Shown here in pieces: positions 55,609-64,000 of a stretch of DNA of 64,000 nucleotides. Under the pieces are notes generated by a model that saw nothing but the letters and a program-made list of their open reading frames with translations, ran no database searches and was not told the origin of the DNA. Source of the DNA: Phoma sp. XZ068 (Eukaryota; Ascomycota; Dothideomycetes; Pleosporales; Didymellaceae); assembly GCA_004835665.1 (NCBI GenBank), contig RBKR01000016.1, forward strand, positions 1,116,001 through 1,180,000, in the 5' to 3' direction. The position numbers and the translations under genes are program-made. Position 1 is the stretch's first letter. Every line of letters starts with the position of its first letter.

Positions 55609-57112
55609 GATGCTCCCCACTCTATGAACGGCCGGCGGTGGTTGTTCGCAGAGATTCCACAACACCTCCCAAGCGCTACAACTGACTACGGGCAGCTATA
55701 AACTCGCATTGAAAGGAGCTCGGCGGGTGCGTGGGCGAGGAGATTTCCAGGGAAGAAATGCACAGTAAACAAACACGCTGTCTGAGTACCTGGGTATTCG
55801 CTGTTCGTGGGAAGGTGCCCACAGGTCCTAGCGGAGCAAGAGCCTTCCCGCACTGATGTTCACGCGCCGCCCGGATGCAGCGTGATGTAATCTTCAATTT
55901 GCCGTCGTGCCGCCGCCGTTTAATCAGCACGTCCCTCCATCTGATAAGATATCGTTTGACAGGTCAGTGAAACTTGAAACTCCCAGCTGGGGGATGAGGT
56001 GAAGTGAAATGCTGGGCACTGGATAACCTCTGTATACTATGTGGAAGCGACACATGATGCCGAGCATCGAGTCGTTCGCGCTTCTGGCCTAGGGACCCAC
56101 TGGTCTTCACCGCTCTGAGTCACGAACATGGGTTGTTGCTAACCGTCGTGCAGGACGATGCACGAGCGGTTCAGCAATCGTCCGTCTCAAGTTAGAGCCC
56201 TGCTGTCTGGGCGTAGCTTGACCGTCGATCAATGGTGCGAGTTGGTTCCCGAGCACGCTATTGTGCAAACACGGCAAGCAGCAGGGGAGATACGAGTGAG
56301 TCAATCTCAAGAATACGTTATTATTGCAGCTCCAAAGACAAGATATCGCGTATCGGCGACGATGGCCGATCAAGGTGCGTCCAATAGCATTTCCTGCAAG
56401 GTGCTGGGGTGGATCCGGGGAAGCCAGCATGTGTTCTAAGCGACCGCTAGACGTTCACCGACACCGAGTGAGGAAGCTCGTTAATAATGATGGTGCATCG
56501 CGCTGCAGCATGGTTGCCATGTCGGTGGCTTCACTTCTCGTAGTGCAGCTGCACGTGTCGGTTGCCGCGGGTTCCATCTCCAATTGCCAGCGCGCAAGCT
56601 TGTAGGGTGTAACCATGATTCGCTTGCGCATGGGTTTGCTGCTGTGACCTGTGACTGCCTCCGCCCTTTTCGCCGACTCGCGCAAGCTAGCACGCGTCTG
56701 ACAATGAAGAATGGCACGCCTTATCAATGATAGTGCTGTGTAACTTAAGCACACTCCAGAGCCCTGGAGCTCCTCAACACACTGTGACTGGCAAAAGTTG
56801 CAATAATCGTGAAGCCCATTTCTGGGAAGCCCAAAGGCAGCACGGAAGGGCAAAAGTCACCAGCTTGCTATTCAAATTTCATCGGGGCGCTAGTTGCACT
56901 GTACAACCCGCAGCGGGTCTGTGGCAATGGCAAGTTGCTGTGTGAATGAGCCTTAATGACTAGTATTCCGCGCCCTTGAGGCATTTCCAAAGGAACTTCA
57001 GCACCATCAAAGGGCGCAGAATCAGAAACCAGATATTGGTAATCGAATTGGATGTGAACTTGACCATTGATTGCCTTTGGTATATACAATGCTAACAAAC
57101 GAAACTAGACCT
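55609..57112. other. Intergenic region
   Basis: This 1.5 kb lies between the 5' end of the ABC transporter gene and the 3' end of NDUFA12. Short overlapping ORFs occur on both strands (the longest supported only by chance composition, 56455-56853 minus). The left 0.4 kb probably holds the transporter promoter. No gene or repeat is recognised. Confidence 0.5.
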
Positions 57113-57855
57113 CTACTGGCGTGCCTTGACGGCAGGTGTCCATGCAGCGTACTTGGGCTTGACTCTGCGAGCCGGTTAGCACATCCAAGAATTATGATGA
57201 ACATCTTTACGTACGTGTTGTATGGCCTGTATGCTGAGCGGCTCCAGGTGAGGGTAGGCCTATGCTCCTTGGGCTCCCACACGCGGAGTTCACGCTGGAG
57301 GAGCTTGTCCTCAGCAGGCGACTTGTCGACCATGTACGACATCCAGGCGTGCCAGCCGGGCTCGATCTGGGAGCTGCCCAATTGTTAGCTTAAGTCGTAG
57401 CACGCGGTCCAGGGTCCGACTGACGGTTCGAATTCATGGTCCTTGTAGTCAACCCAGCGGGTTCTCACTGCCTGCTGTCAACTCAATTCCGATGTGGTCA
57501 ACAATTGACGTCTTACGGGGAAGCTCCTCCTCCAGGTTCTCGAAGTACTTGTTGCCGTACTTGTCGATGCCGATGAAGGTACCAGCCTTGGTATCACCTG
57601 CACCTCGTCAGCCCTCCGCCCCGCAGAAGCGAGTCTTTCTAAGCATACCAATGTGCTAAACGTGCGCGCGTCCTCGGTCAGTCGTGTCTACGGGCGGTAG
57701 TCGAAGCGTGGGGTCGAGTGCGTACCTGCATCTGGTGGCCATACTCCTGTGAAACGAAACCAATTAGCGCTGTAAATTGCACGGAAGCTGCGGACGGCAC
57801 ATACCTTGAATCCAATCTTGCGCAGGTTGCGCAGCGTCCTCATAAGTGTCGACAT
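57113..57855 (-). CDS. NDUFA12: Mitochondrial complex I accessory subunit NDUFA12 (B17.2)
   Basis: Seven short exons on the minus strand are 57805-57855, 57726-57746, 57649-57655, 57517-57597, 57425-57467, 57215-57373 and 57113-57164, joining to 137 residues. The product reads MSTLMRTLRNLRKIGFK, EYGHQMQHIGDTKAGTFIG, DKYGNKYFENLEEELPLRTR, WVDYKDHEFEPSQIEPGWHA, WMSYMVDK, LRVWEPKEHRPTLT, and VKPKYAAWTPAVKARQ at the end. These are the core blocks of the NDUFA12 family, an accessory subunit on the matrix arm of NADH:ubiquinone oxidoreductase. Exon 3 is only 7 nt. All six introns (about 42-70 bp) have GT-AG borders. The start ATG at 57855 sits in a CCGCC context. The gene runs away from PGS1. Confidence 0.9.
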
Positions 57856-58038
57856 GGCGGCGTTGTCTGTCTTGTCGTTCGTGTCGACCAGTCGCGAATC
57901 GTTGATTGACGATGCCAAGGCTGAAATGACCCTTTCCTGTTGCGGACTAGAAAGGCCTGACCCCTGCACTTTAAAGAGTATCAAAACTTCAGGAGGCTGA
58001 ACCAGGGAACAACATCACGTCAAAGCTTGTGTACCAAC
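57856..58038. promoter_or_regulatory. Short bidirectional promoter, NDUFA12 / PGS1
   Basis: 183 bp separate the start codons of a complex I subunit gene and the phosphatidylglycerophosphate synthase gene. Both products act in the inner mitochondrial membrane. No specific site is recognised. Confidence 0.6.
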
Positions 58039-59956
58039 ATGATAATAAGAGGGTGTCTGAGATCGCAACTACCCAGAGTTGCTGTAAAGAGGTCTTTCAG
58101 GACCTTTGCACAACCTGCGAGAGCATCAAGGCGATATTCGACAGCAAATGCGCCTCCTATGGCTTCAACACCACAAAGTCAGGCTTCAATGCTTGCTACA
58201 ATCACAACGGATCTGGACAAGATAGCACCAAGGTTCGAGATGCAACCGGAGCAGATTACGATCATCCAGTCGCCGGCAGAATTCTATGAGACGCTCAAAG
58301 TAGGTCGATGACGTTTCTTTATTTCTCTATTTCCGTCCATGCTTGCTGCCAGATCAGCGACCTCATTCTTTCCTCAGCGTCGCATGTACGCTCTACGTTC
58401 AAATTCCTTTTCAATGTAAACACATATCCTACGCCAAGACCGTTCGAGCTGTGAACAGCCGTCATCATGGAATAGCATGACCGACGATGGAGCGTCGATG
58501 TGAACTGGATGCGGCAACGTTCTCTACGTATGCAACACTCAGCACCACGATATGTATCTATTCGAATACTGATCAACCACAGGCCAAAATTTCTAATGCT
58601 CAACGCCGGGTATATCTATCAACACTCTACATCGGAAAGACAGAGCATGAACTCATCTCAACCATCCGCACTGCACTCCAAAGCAACCCCAACCTACATG
58701 TGTCCTTCCTCACAGATTCTCTCCGTGGAACGCGGGAGACGCCAAATCCATCAAGTGCATCTCTCCTCGCTCCTCTGATTGCAGAATTTGGCCCAGACCG
58801 AGTAGAAGTGCGCATGTACCACACGCCCAATCTTACCGGTCTCCGAAAGAAGTACATTCCCAAGCGCATCAATGAAGGCTGGGGCCTGCAGCACATGAAG
58901 CTTTACGGCGTTGACGACGAAATCATCATGTCCGGCGCAAACCTCAGCTCAGACTACTTCACTAACCGCCAGGATCGGTATCACCTTTTCCGTTCTAAAG
59001 ACTTGACGGACTACTTTGCCAAAATCCACGACGGCGTCGCAAAACTGTCTTTCGACATCCAGCCCTCGGACAAAGAAGGAAGCGGTGGCTACTCAATGAC
59101 CTGGCCATCCAACAACCCTGCGCCGTCCCCTCTAGACTCGCCATCAAAGTTCAAAGCCAGCGCATCGAAGCACCTCAGCCACCTGCTCACCCCATCCAAT
59201 TCTCCTGCACCTCTGCAATCCGCCTCGCCAAGCACAACAACAATCTACCCGGTCCTGTCTCTCGTCCCGCTGCTGAACACATCCACCGAACTCCCCGCCC
59301 TCACAAAGGTTCTGACCTCCCTCACCCGCCCACCCTTCACAGGCTCGACATGGACCTTCACCGCCGGCTACTTCAACATGACCTCCTCCTTCCGGCGACT
59401 GCTCCTCTCTACGCGACCAGCAAGCGGTACCGTACTCACTGCGCACCCACACGCCAACGGCTTCTACGGCAGCAAAGGCGTAAGCGGCATGCTGCCAGAT
59501 GCATACACGCACCTCGCGAAGATGTTCCTGCGCAAAGTGAAATACGACAAGCTAAGCGAGCAGATCACGCTGAAGGAGTGGAAGTACGGCAAAGTTGGCG
59601 AGGAGGGCGGGTGGACGTATCACGCCAAGGGGTTGTGGGTCTCGTTCCCTTCTTCTTCGACATCAACTGCTGGGCCTGTGGAGTCGACAACGCAGGAGAA
59701 GCACGAAGATCCCAGCCTGACGGTCATCGGCTCGAGTAATTACACTAAGCGCTCGTACGAGCTCGATCTCGAGGCCAACGTTATCATCGCTACGAGCGAT
59801 GAGGGCTTGAGGCGACGGCTGGGCGAGGAGGTTAGGTGGTTAAATGAGCACGCTAAGCCTGTCAGCGAAGAGGAGTTTGAGAAGCCCGAGCGCAAGGTCT
59901 CGCTGAGTGTGCGGTTGAGTATGTGGGCGGTGCGGGTGTTGGGGGGTGCGTTGTAA
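58039..59956 (+). CDS. PGS1: CDP-diacylglycerol-glycerol-3-phosphate phosphatidyltransferase (Pgs1)
   Basis: There are two exons, 58039-58299 and 58583-59956, with a long 283-bp intron; the product is 544 residues. The N-terminus is basic and hydroxylated without acidic residues (RGCLRSQLPRVAVKRSFRTF), a typical mitochondrial presequence. The PLD-type motifs are HMKLYGVDD (HxKx4D) near residue 190 and YHAKGLW near 433, with SGANLSSDYFTNRQDRY and GSSNYTKRSYELDLE following them, as in yeast Pgs1. The enzyme makes phosphatidylglycerophosphate, the committed step to cardiolipin, at the inner membrane. The splice joins FYETLK to AKISNAQRRVYLSTLYIGK in frame. The frame is open slightly upstream from a TTG; I used the first ATG. 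Confidence 0.93.
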
Positions 59957-60526
59957 GTTTGCTCTGCGGAGAGTGTATACTAGATAGATAGATATTAGGT
60001 GTAAGATTAAATTATATTTCTTTCTCAGCTATCTAGCGCGCTAGCTAGAGCTATTGTATAAGTGGTACGTCTATGTTTAAAGTGGTTAGTAAAGAGGACA
60101 TTGGGTCGACCTTGAATCCATGCTGCTATATAACCTAAGGTCAACACTTCTACTTAGATATAAATCCATTAGTATTAGGTATAGGTGGCGTAGTCATCTA
60201 ATAATCCAATCGCCGCGTTTGCAGCGACAGACCTATGCGATTGTAGGTACCGCAATCGCCCTGCCGATTTCTACACCCGAGCCCCGCGCAGGACATGCGG
60301 ACGCCGCGCGTATGGCCTACTGAAACGCTAAGGGTCCAGGTGCATCATCGTACAAACGTACATACTAATTCACGTGGACTATGGGCAAAGCGCCACATTC
60401 AAAGCTATAGAAGGGGACAAAAGAAGACCATTTATTTTGGCAGAGAGTAAACGATCTAACAGTTTCAGTGATTCACAGTAGCTTATATTGCCACAATTCA
60501 ACCTCATCACAGTCCATCCATTCGTA
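59957..60526. other. AT-rich intergenic region with imperfect palindrome
   Basis: This 0.57 kb is between PGS1 and the oxygenase gene. It is TA-rich, especially 59980-60200, and contains CTAGCGCGCTAG (60033-60044), a perfect 12-bp palindrome within a longer imperfect inverted repeat (60027-60052). The composition resembles RIP-altered sequence. No gene is seen. Confidence 0.5.
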
Positions 60527-62322
60527 ATGGCAGGACACTACAATCTCCCTCCCGTGCCCCGCCACTTCAAAGATCAAGCGGTCTCTGGTTTCATGAGGCC
60601 TGTTCGCTTCGAAGGTGAAATCAACAACTTGGAAGTCATTGGAGAGATCCCAAAAGAGATTGATGGGACCTTCTACCGAGTCATGCCTGAGCCTCAATTC
60701 CCGGCTTTTGTTCTCAATGACCCTGTATGCTAGAACGGATAAAACACTGACAGGATCGTACATGACTTACATTGTGGCATAGTGGTTCAACGGCGATGGC
60801 AACGTCAGCGCTTTCAGAATCAACGACGGACACGTTGATTTCAAGCAGAGATATGTACGAACTGAGAAATTTACTCGTGAAGCAGAAGCGCGTAGGGCTT
60901 TGATGGGTGAGTACCATGTAGTTACTTCGCAAATTCATGAGGACAATTAATAACAGTCGGCTAGGTAAATACCGAAACAAGTACACTGACGCCGTCGCTT
61001 TCATGGTTCGCTCCACAGCGAACACAAACGTTTTCTATTGGGGTGGGAAACTACTTGCGCTTAAAGAAGATTCGCCACCATATGCGGTCGATCCAGACAC
61101 GCTGGAGACGTTGGGACTGTATGACTTCAACGGGAAGCTTCCCAGTCTAACTTTCACAGCGCACCCCAAGTTTGATCCGGAGACGCGAGAGATGATTTGC
61201 TTCGGGTATGAGGCAAAGGGAGAGGGAACGTTAGATGTTTGTTACTATTCGTTTGACGCCGAAGAGAACCTGACCGAGCTGACGTGGATGATTGCTCCTG
61301 TATGCGGCATGATTCACGACTTTGGCGTGACAAAGAACTATGTGAGTACTACATGCGTTCAGCGGAAACTGATTGAGAAATTCATCGTTAACTTCAATCT
61401 TCCAAGGTGCTCTTCCCAATGATTCCGCAAATTTGCGACCTAGAGAGGATGAAGGCTGGTGGGGAGCACTGGCAATGGGATAGCGATTTGCCTATGTACA
61501 TTGGTGTTTTACCCCGACGAGGCGGCAACAGCAGTGACGTTAAGGTTTGAGTCGGAGCTTAGCTAACATGTGGATATAGAAGCTAATGATTTACAGTGGC
61601 TCGAGGCTCCCCACGGTTTTGCAGGGCACGTCGCCAATGCATACGAGGATGAGGCAGGGCATATCGTCCTCGAGATGGCCTATTCTAAAGACAACGTATT
61701 CTTCTGGTGGCCAGACAAAGATGGAAATGCACCACAGCCCGGTCAGGCTCAATGTGAGTTGGTGAGGTGGACCATTGACTATGGCAGTGGGGAGATACGC
61801 CTACCTAGTCCTGAGATCCTGGCCCCAAAGGACCTGGAATTTCCACGCATTGACGACCGGTTCGCATTTGAACGACACAGACACAGTTTCTTCTGTTACA
61901 TGGACGACCAAGCGGGCACAGATATGGCCTTCATAGGCCCAGTCTTGGGAGGTAAATGCCCAGCATGTTAAGCGAGTACGTATGCTAACCCAGTGGCTGC
62001 AGGCGGACATCCTTTGTACAACGGATATGCACATTACGATGCAAAGACGAACGAATTCACCAAGTTCTTTGCAGGGCCACGGAAGCTGACGCAGGAACCT
62101 GTGTTCATCCCGCGCAGTGCAGTAGCGGAGGAGGGCGACGGTTACATCGTGGGTCTGCTCAATAATTACGACGAGATGTGTAGTGAGTTGGTTATTCTTG
62201 ATACACGCAAGTTTGCGGAACCCGTGGCGCTTATCAAGTTGCCCATCCGGCTCAGACAAGGGTTGCATGGTAATTGGGTAGATGCTGCTGATATCGATGG
62301 ACATCCATCAAAGGCGTGTTGA
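60527..62322 (+). CDS. Carotenoid/stilbene cleavage oxygenase (lignostilbene dioxygenase family)
   Basis: There are six exons: 60527-60724, 60783-60906, 60965-61341, 61407-61544, 61597-61951 and 62003-62322, joining to 503 residues. The family's four iron-binding histidines are visible in TAHPKFDP, MIHDFGVT, EAPHGFAGHV (the later His) and GLHGNWVD. Other marks are EIDGTFYRVMPEPQFP, GDGNVSAFRINDGHVDFKQR, LLALKEDSPP, DFNGKLPSLTF and QEPVFIPRS. It is an Fe(II) enzyme splitting an interphenyl or polyene double bond with O2. The wording is closest to fungal lignostilbene/resveratrol-cleaving enzymes such as Neurospora CAO-1, so stilbenes are more likely than carotenoids as substrate. Cytosolic, no signal peptide. 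Six small exons, all splice sites canonical. Confidence 0.88.
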
Positions 62323-63160
62323 GTTTCCTTGTAAAGAACAATGCTATTCGTTTCATTCGATTCACCATCATCTGGTTTTCTCGCGGTACATAATTACGGG
62401 AAGTGTCAGCTTGCAGAAGTGCCGCAAGAAGCTGCCGTCACGCGGGGACCAGTTCGATCGGAGGCCGGAAATCTTGGTGGCCGATACAACTCCACCACAT
62501 CCCAGCAACTTGCCATTTATGGATTTCAAAGGCCAGTTTGAGCTGAAATTTGAGGGGCCTGGTCTAATGACCAAGTAAGATGGCCTTTATCTTGGACACC
62601 AGCATTTTAATCCTCTATTCCAAGAGTTGAACGAACAGTCTGACATGTACCTGCAACCGTCCAGCCTGTTGCCCCAACCCTGGAGCCCAAGATTGACCAC
62701 TCGTGCTATCACCAACTATTCCTATAAGCACAAGAATGCGTTTAGGATCTTTCCAAGAATCGAAGAAAAGCTACTGTCCTTTCAAAAGTAATATAAAGGT
62801 CTTGAACAGTAGTGTCTCATGAAGGTACTACAGATATTAACCTGCCTTTCCACACTATAATACGGAGAAGAATCTTCATTCTAGTAGTGTATTAAATGTA
62901 AACGATAGGAGGGTGTATTGTGCTTGATGGATGTATACATTCTCCAGACCCAGACCAGCAAACCACTATGTCCAATCTCTCAATGAACCCACCGCGTCCC
63001 ATATACAAACTTCCAGCAGGTAGCCTAGAGCCTCCACATCCCCACCCCAACCCTGTCCCTCCTACGGCGCCAGCCACCCAGGCAACCCAAACAACTCAGC
63101 AATCCGCTGAAGAAACCCCTCAGGACCCGCATTCAGCGCCTCACGCAACCACTACACACG
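62323..63160. other. Intergenic / 3' region
   Basis: This 0.84 kb is between the oxygenase and the RBR ligase 3' end. Short ORFs occur (62282-62578 plus), partly as an unspliced continuation, with no domain. The plus ORF at 62920-63231 is Pro/Thr/Ser-rich and looks like the reverse of the ligase 3' UTR. Confidence 0.45.
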
Positions 63161-64000
63161 TCAGCGCCCCGGCCTCATCCCCCCCGTACGAATCCGACGC
63201 ACCTGCTGCGGCTCGCGCTCCTCCTCCCTAATAGCAACCCCATCAACGAGCCGCACGCCCTCGGCGAGCAGCATCGTCGGTACCGTCGGGCGTCCTGCAT
63301 CGCGGTCGCGACGGGCCCGGTCGATGACGGCGTTTACCTCGTCGACGGTCAGGTTTTCGGCGACAAAGTTGGCGAGTTCGTTTGCGATCTGGGGACCGCG
63401 GTGGGAGCAGGTGGGTGCGTGGGCGTTGTTGTTGCCATTGTAGGGGCCGAGACATTCCCAGCAGAAGTTGTGGCGGCAGCGTTGGCCTGGGTGTGTTAGT
63501 ACAGCACGGTACAGTGTGGATGTGAAGGGAAAGGAGGAAGGGATGTGTGGGGGAGGAGGGGTTACAGTTCATGTGGTCGCAACCACCATTCTTCATGATG
63601 TTTACACCGCAGTTGGGACACGGTTTTGCGCCCAGTTCTGCGATGGCGGCCTCAGATTGCCTATCTTCGTTGCGCTTTGCGCTGTTGCAGGATCGGGGAT
63701 GCGCGGGGCGGTTGCACGATAGGCAGAGCAAGTGCTCACAGTATGGGCAGGTCGCTTCTTGCTTCTTTACCTTATCGGACTTGCTGGACTTGATCTTGCT
63801 GCCGCAATCTTCGACCGAGAAATAGATGCCACACTCTGGGTTGAGGCAGGCGACGTAGGATGGATCGGCGGCGAGGAGGTGCTTAGTAACTGCAGTATCC
63901 CAACTATTTCCTGTCAGATGTTTCTGGTTTGTTTACGATCAAACTTACGTCTCGAAGAGCGCCTTCGTCATGACCTTCTTCAGTGCCGCGTGGTTGAGCA
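63161..64000 (-). CDS. RBR-type E3 ubiquitin ligase, 3' part (cut by window edge)
   Basis: Three exons are in view: 63949-64000 (open at the edge), 63566-63903 and 63161-63486. The visible sequence covers the end of RING1/IBR linkage and beyond: CLNPECGIYF and CPYCEHLLCLSCNRPAHP (IBR zinc ligands), then CPNCGVNIMKNGGCDHMNC and, after the splice, CRHNFCWECLG (RING2 with the catalytic cysteine in the GGCDHMNC context). A C-terminal stretch (ANELANFVAENLTVDEVNAV) and a basic end follow. RBR ligases take ubiquitin on RING2 before passing it to substrate. The N-terminus and RING1 lie outside the window. The acceptor for exon 63566-63903 was taken after GAAATAG, which keeps the frame (FETWDTAV). 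Confidence 0.85.

Noticed and set aside
63468..63825. Plus ORFs opposite the RBR ligase
   Set aside because: Antisense of zinc-binding exons whose Cys/His pattern is clear on the minus strand.
1..64000. CRISPR array, prophage, integron or bacterial operon
   Set aside because: No spaced direct repeats, no Shine-Dalgarno-led operons, and spliceosomal introns throughout show a fungal nuclear genome.

Overview
The window is nuclear DNA of a filamentous ascomycete (Pezizomycotina; Dothideomycetes is my best guess from protein style, not proven). The signs are short spliceosomal introns (mostly 45-55 bp, GTANGT-type donors, CTAAC/CTGAC branch sites shortly before the acceptor), compact genes on both strands, and typical fungal housekeeping proteins (Hsf1, Dcp1, Ufd1, Lin1, Pgs1, Rsm27, the complex I subunit NDUFA12). 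I see no bacterial, viral or intact transposon gene. I rebuilt exon joins by eye from splice signals, reading frame and family knowledge.

Left third (1-24.9 kb): a fungal membrane protein, a kinase-like protein, a Pac1/Rnt1-type RNase III divergent from mitoribosomal Rsm27, a hotdog thioesterase, a TetA/MFSD10-like MFS carrier, a Fat1-type acyl-CoA synthetase, a serine esterase, a seven-exon Dal5-type MFS permease, a lipid-droplet hydrolase, Hsf1, a stand-alone GAR synthetase and Dcp1. A 2.35 kb stretch (17.0-19.4 kb) has no gene I can support.

Middle (25-42.5 kb): an SRPK-like kinase pseudogene carrying one in-frame TGA lies beside an AT-rich, RIP-like patch. It is followed by an OCRL-like inositol 5-phosphatase, a cluster of three small paralogous SANT-like basic/acidic proteins, Ufd1 divergent from Lin1, an RRM+R3H protein of the Pin4/Cip2 type, and an SDR-like protein.

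Right third (42.6-64 kb): a divergent pair forms the most unusual locus. One gene encodes a HeLo domain plus a pseudokinase (MLKL-like order). The other encodes a kinase followed by an ankyrin-like stretch and many membrane segments. Next come a Ybt1-like ABCC transporter, NDUFA12 (with a 7-nt micro-exon) divergent from Pgs1, a stilbene/carotenoid cleavage oxygenase, and the 3' part of an RBR ubiquitin ligase that runs off the right edge.

The genes mostly do not form a pathway. Shared short promoters link a few pairs: RNase III/Rsm27, Ufd1/Lin1, NDUFA12/Pgs1, two of the SANT-like paralogues, and the HeLo-pseudokinase/kinase pair. The last pair is the best candidate for a poorly described system, possibly a regulated cell-death or non-self response module.
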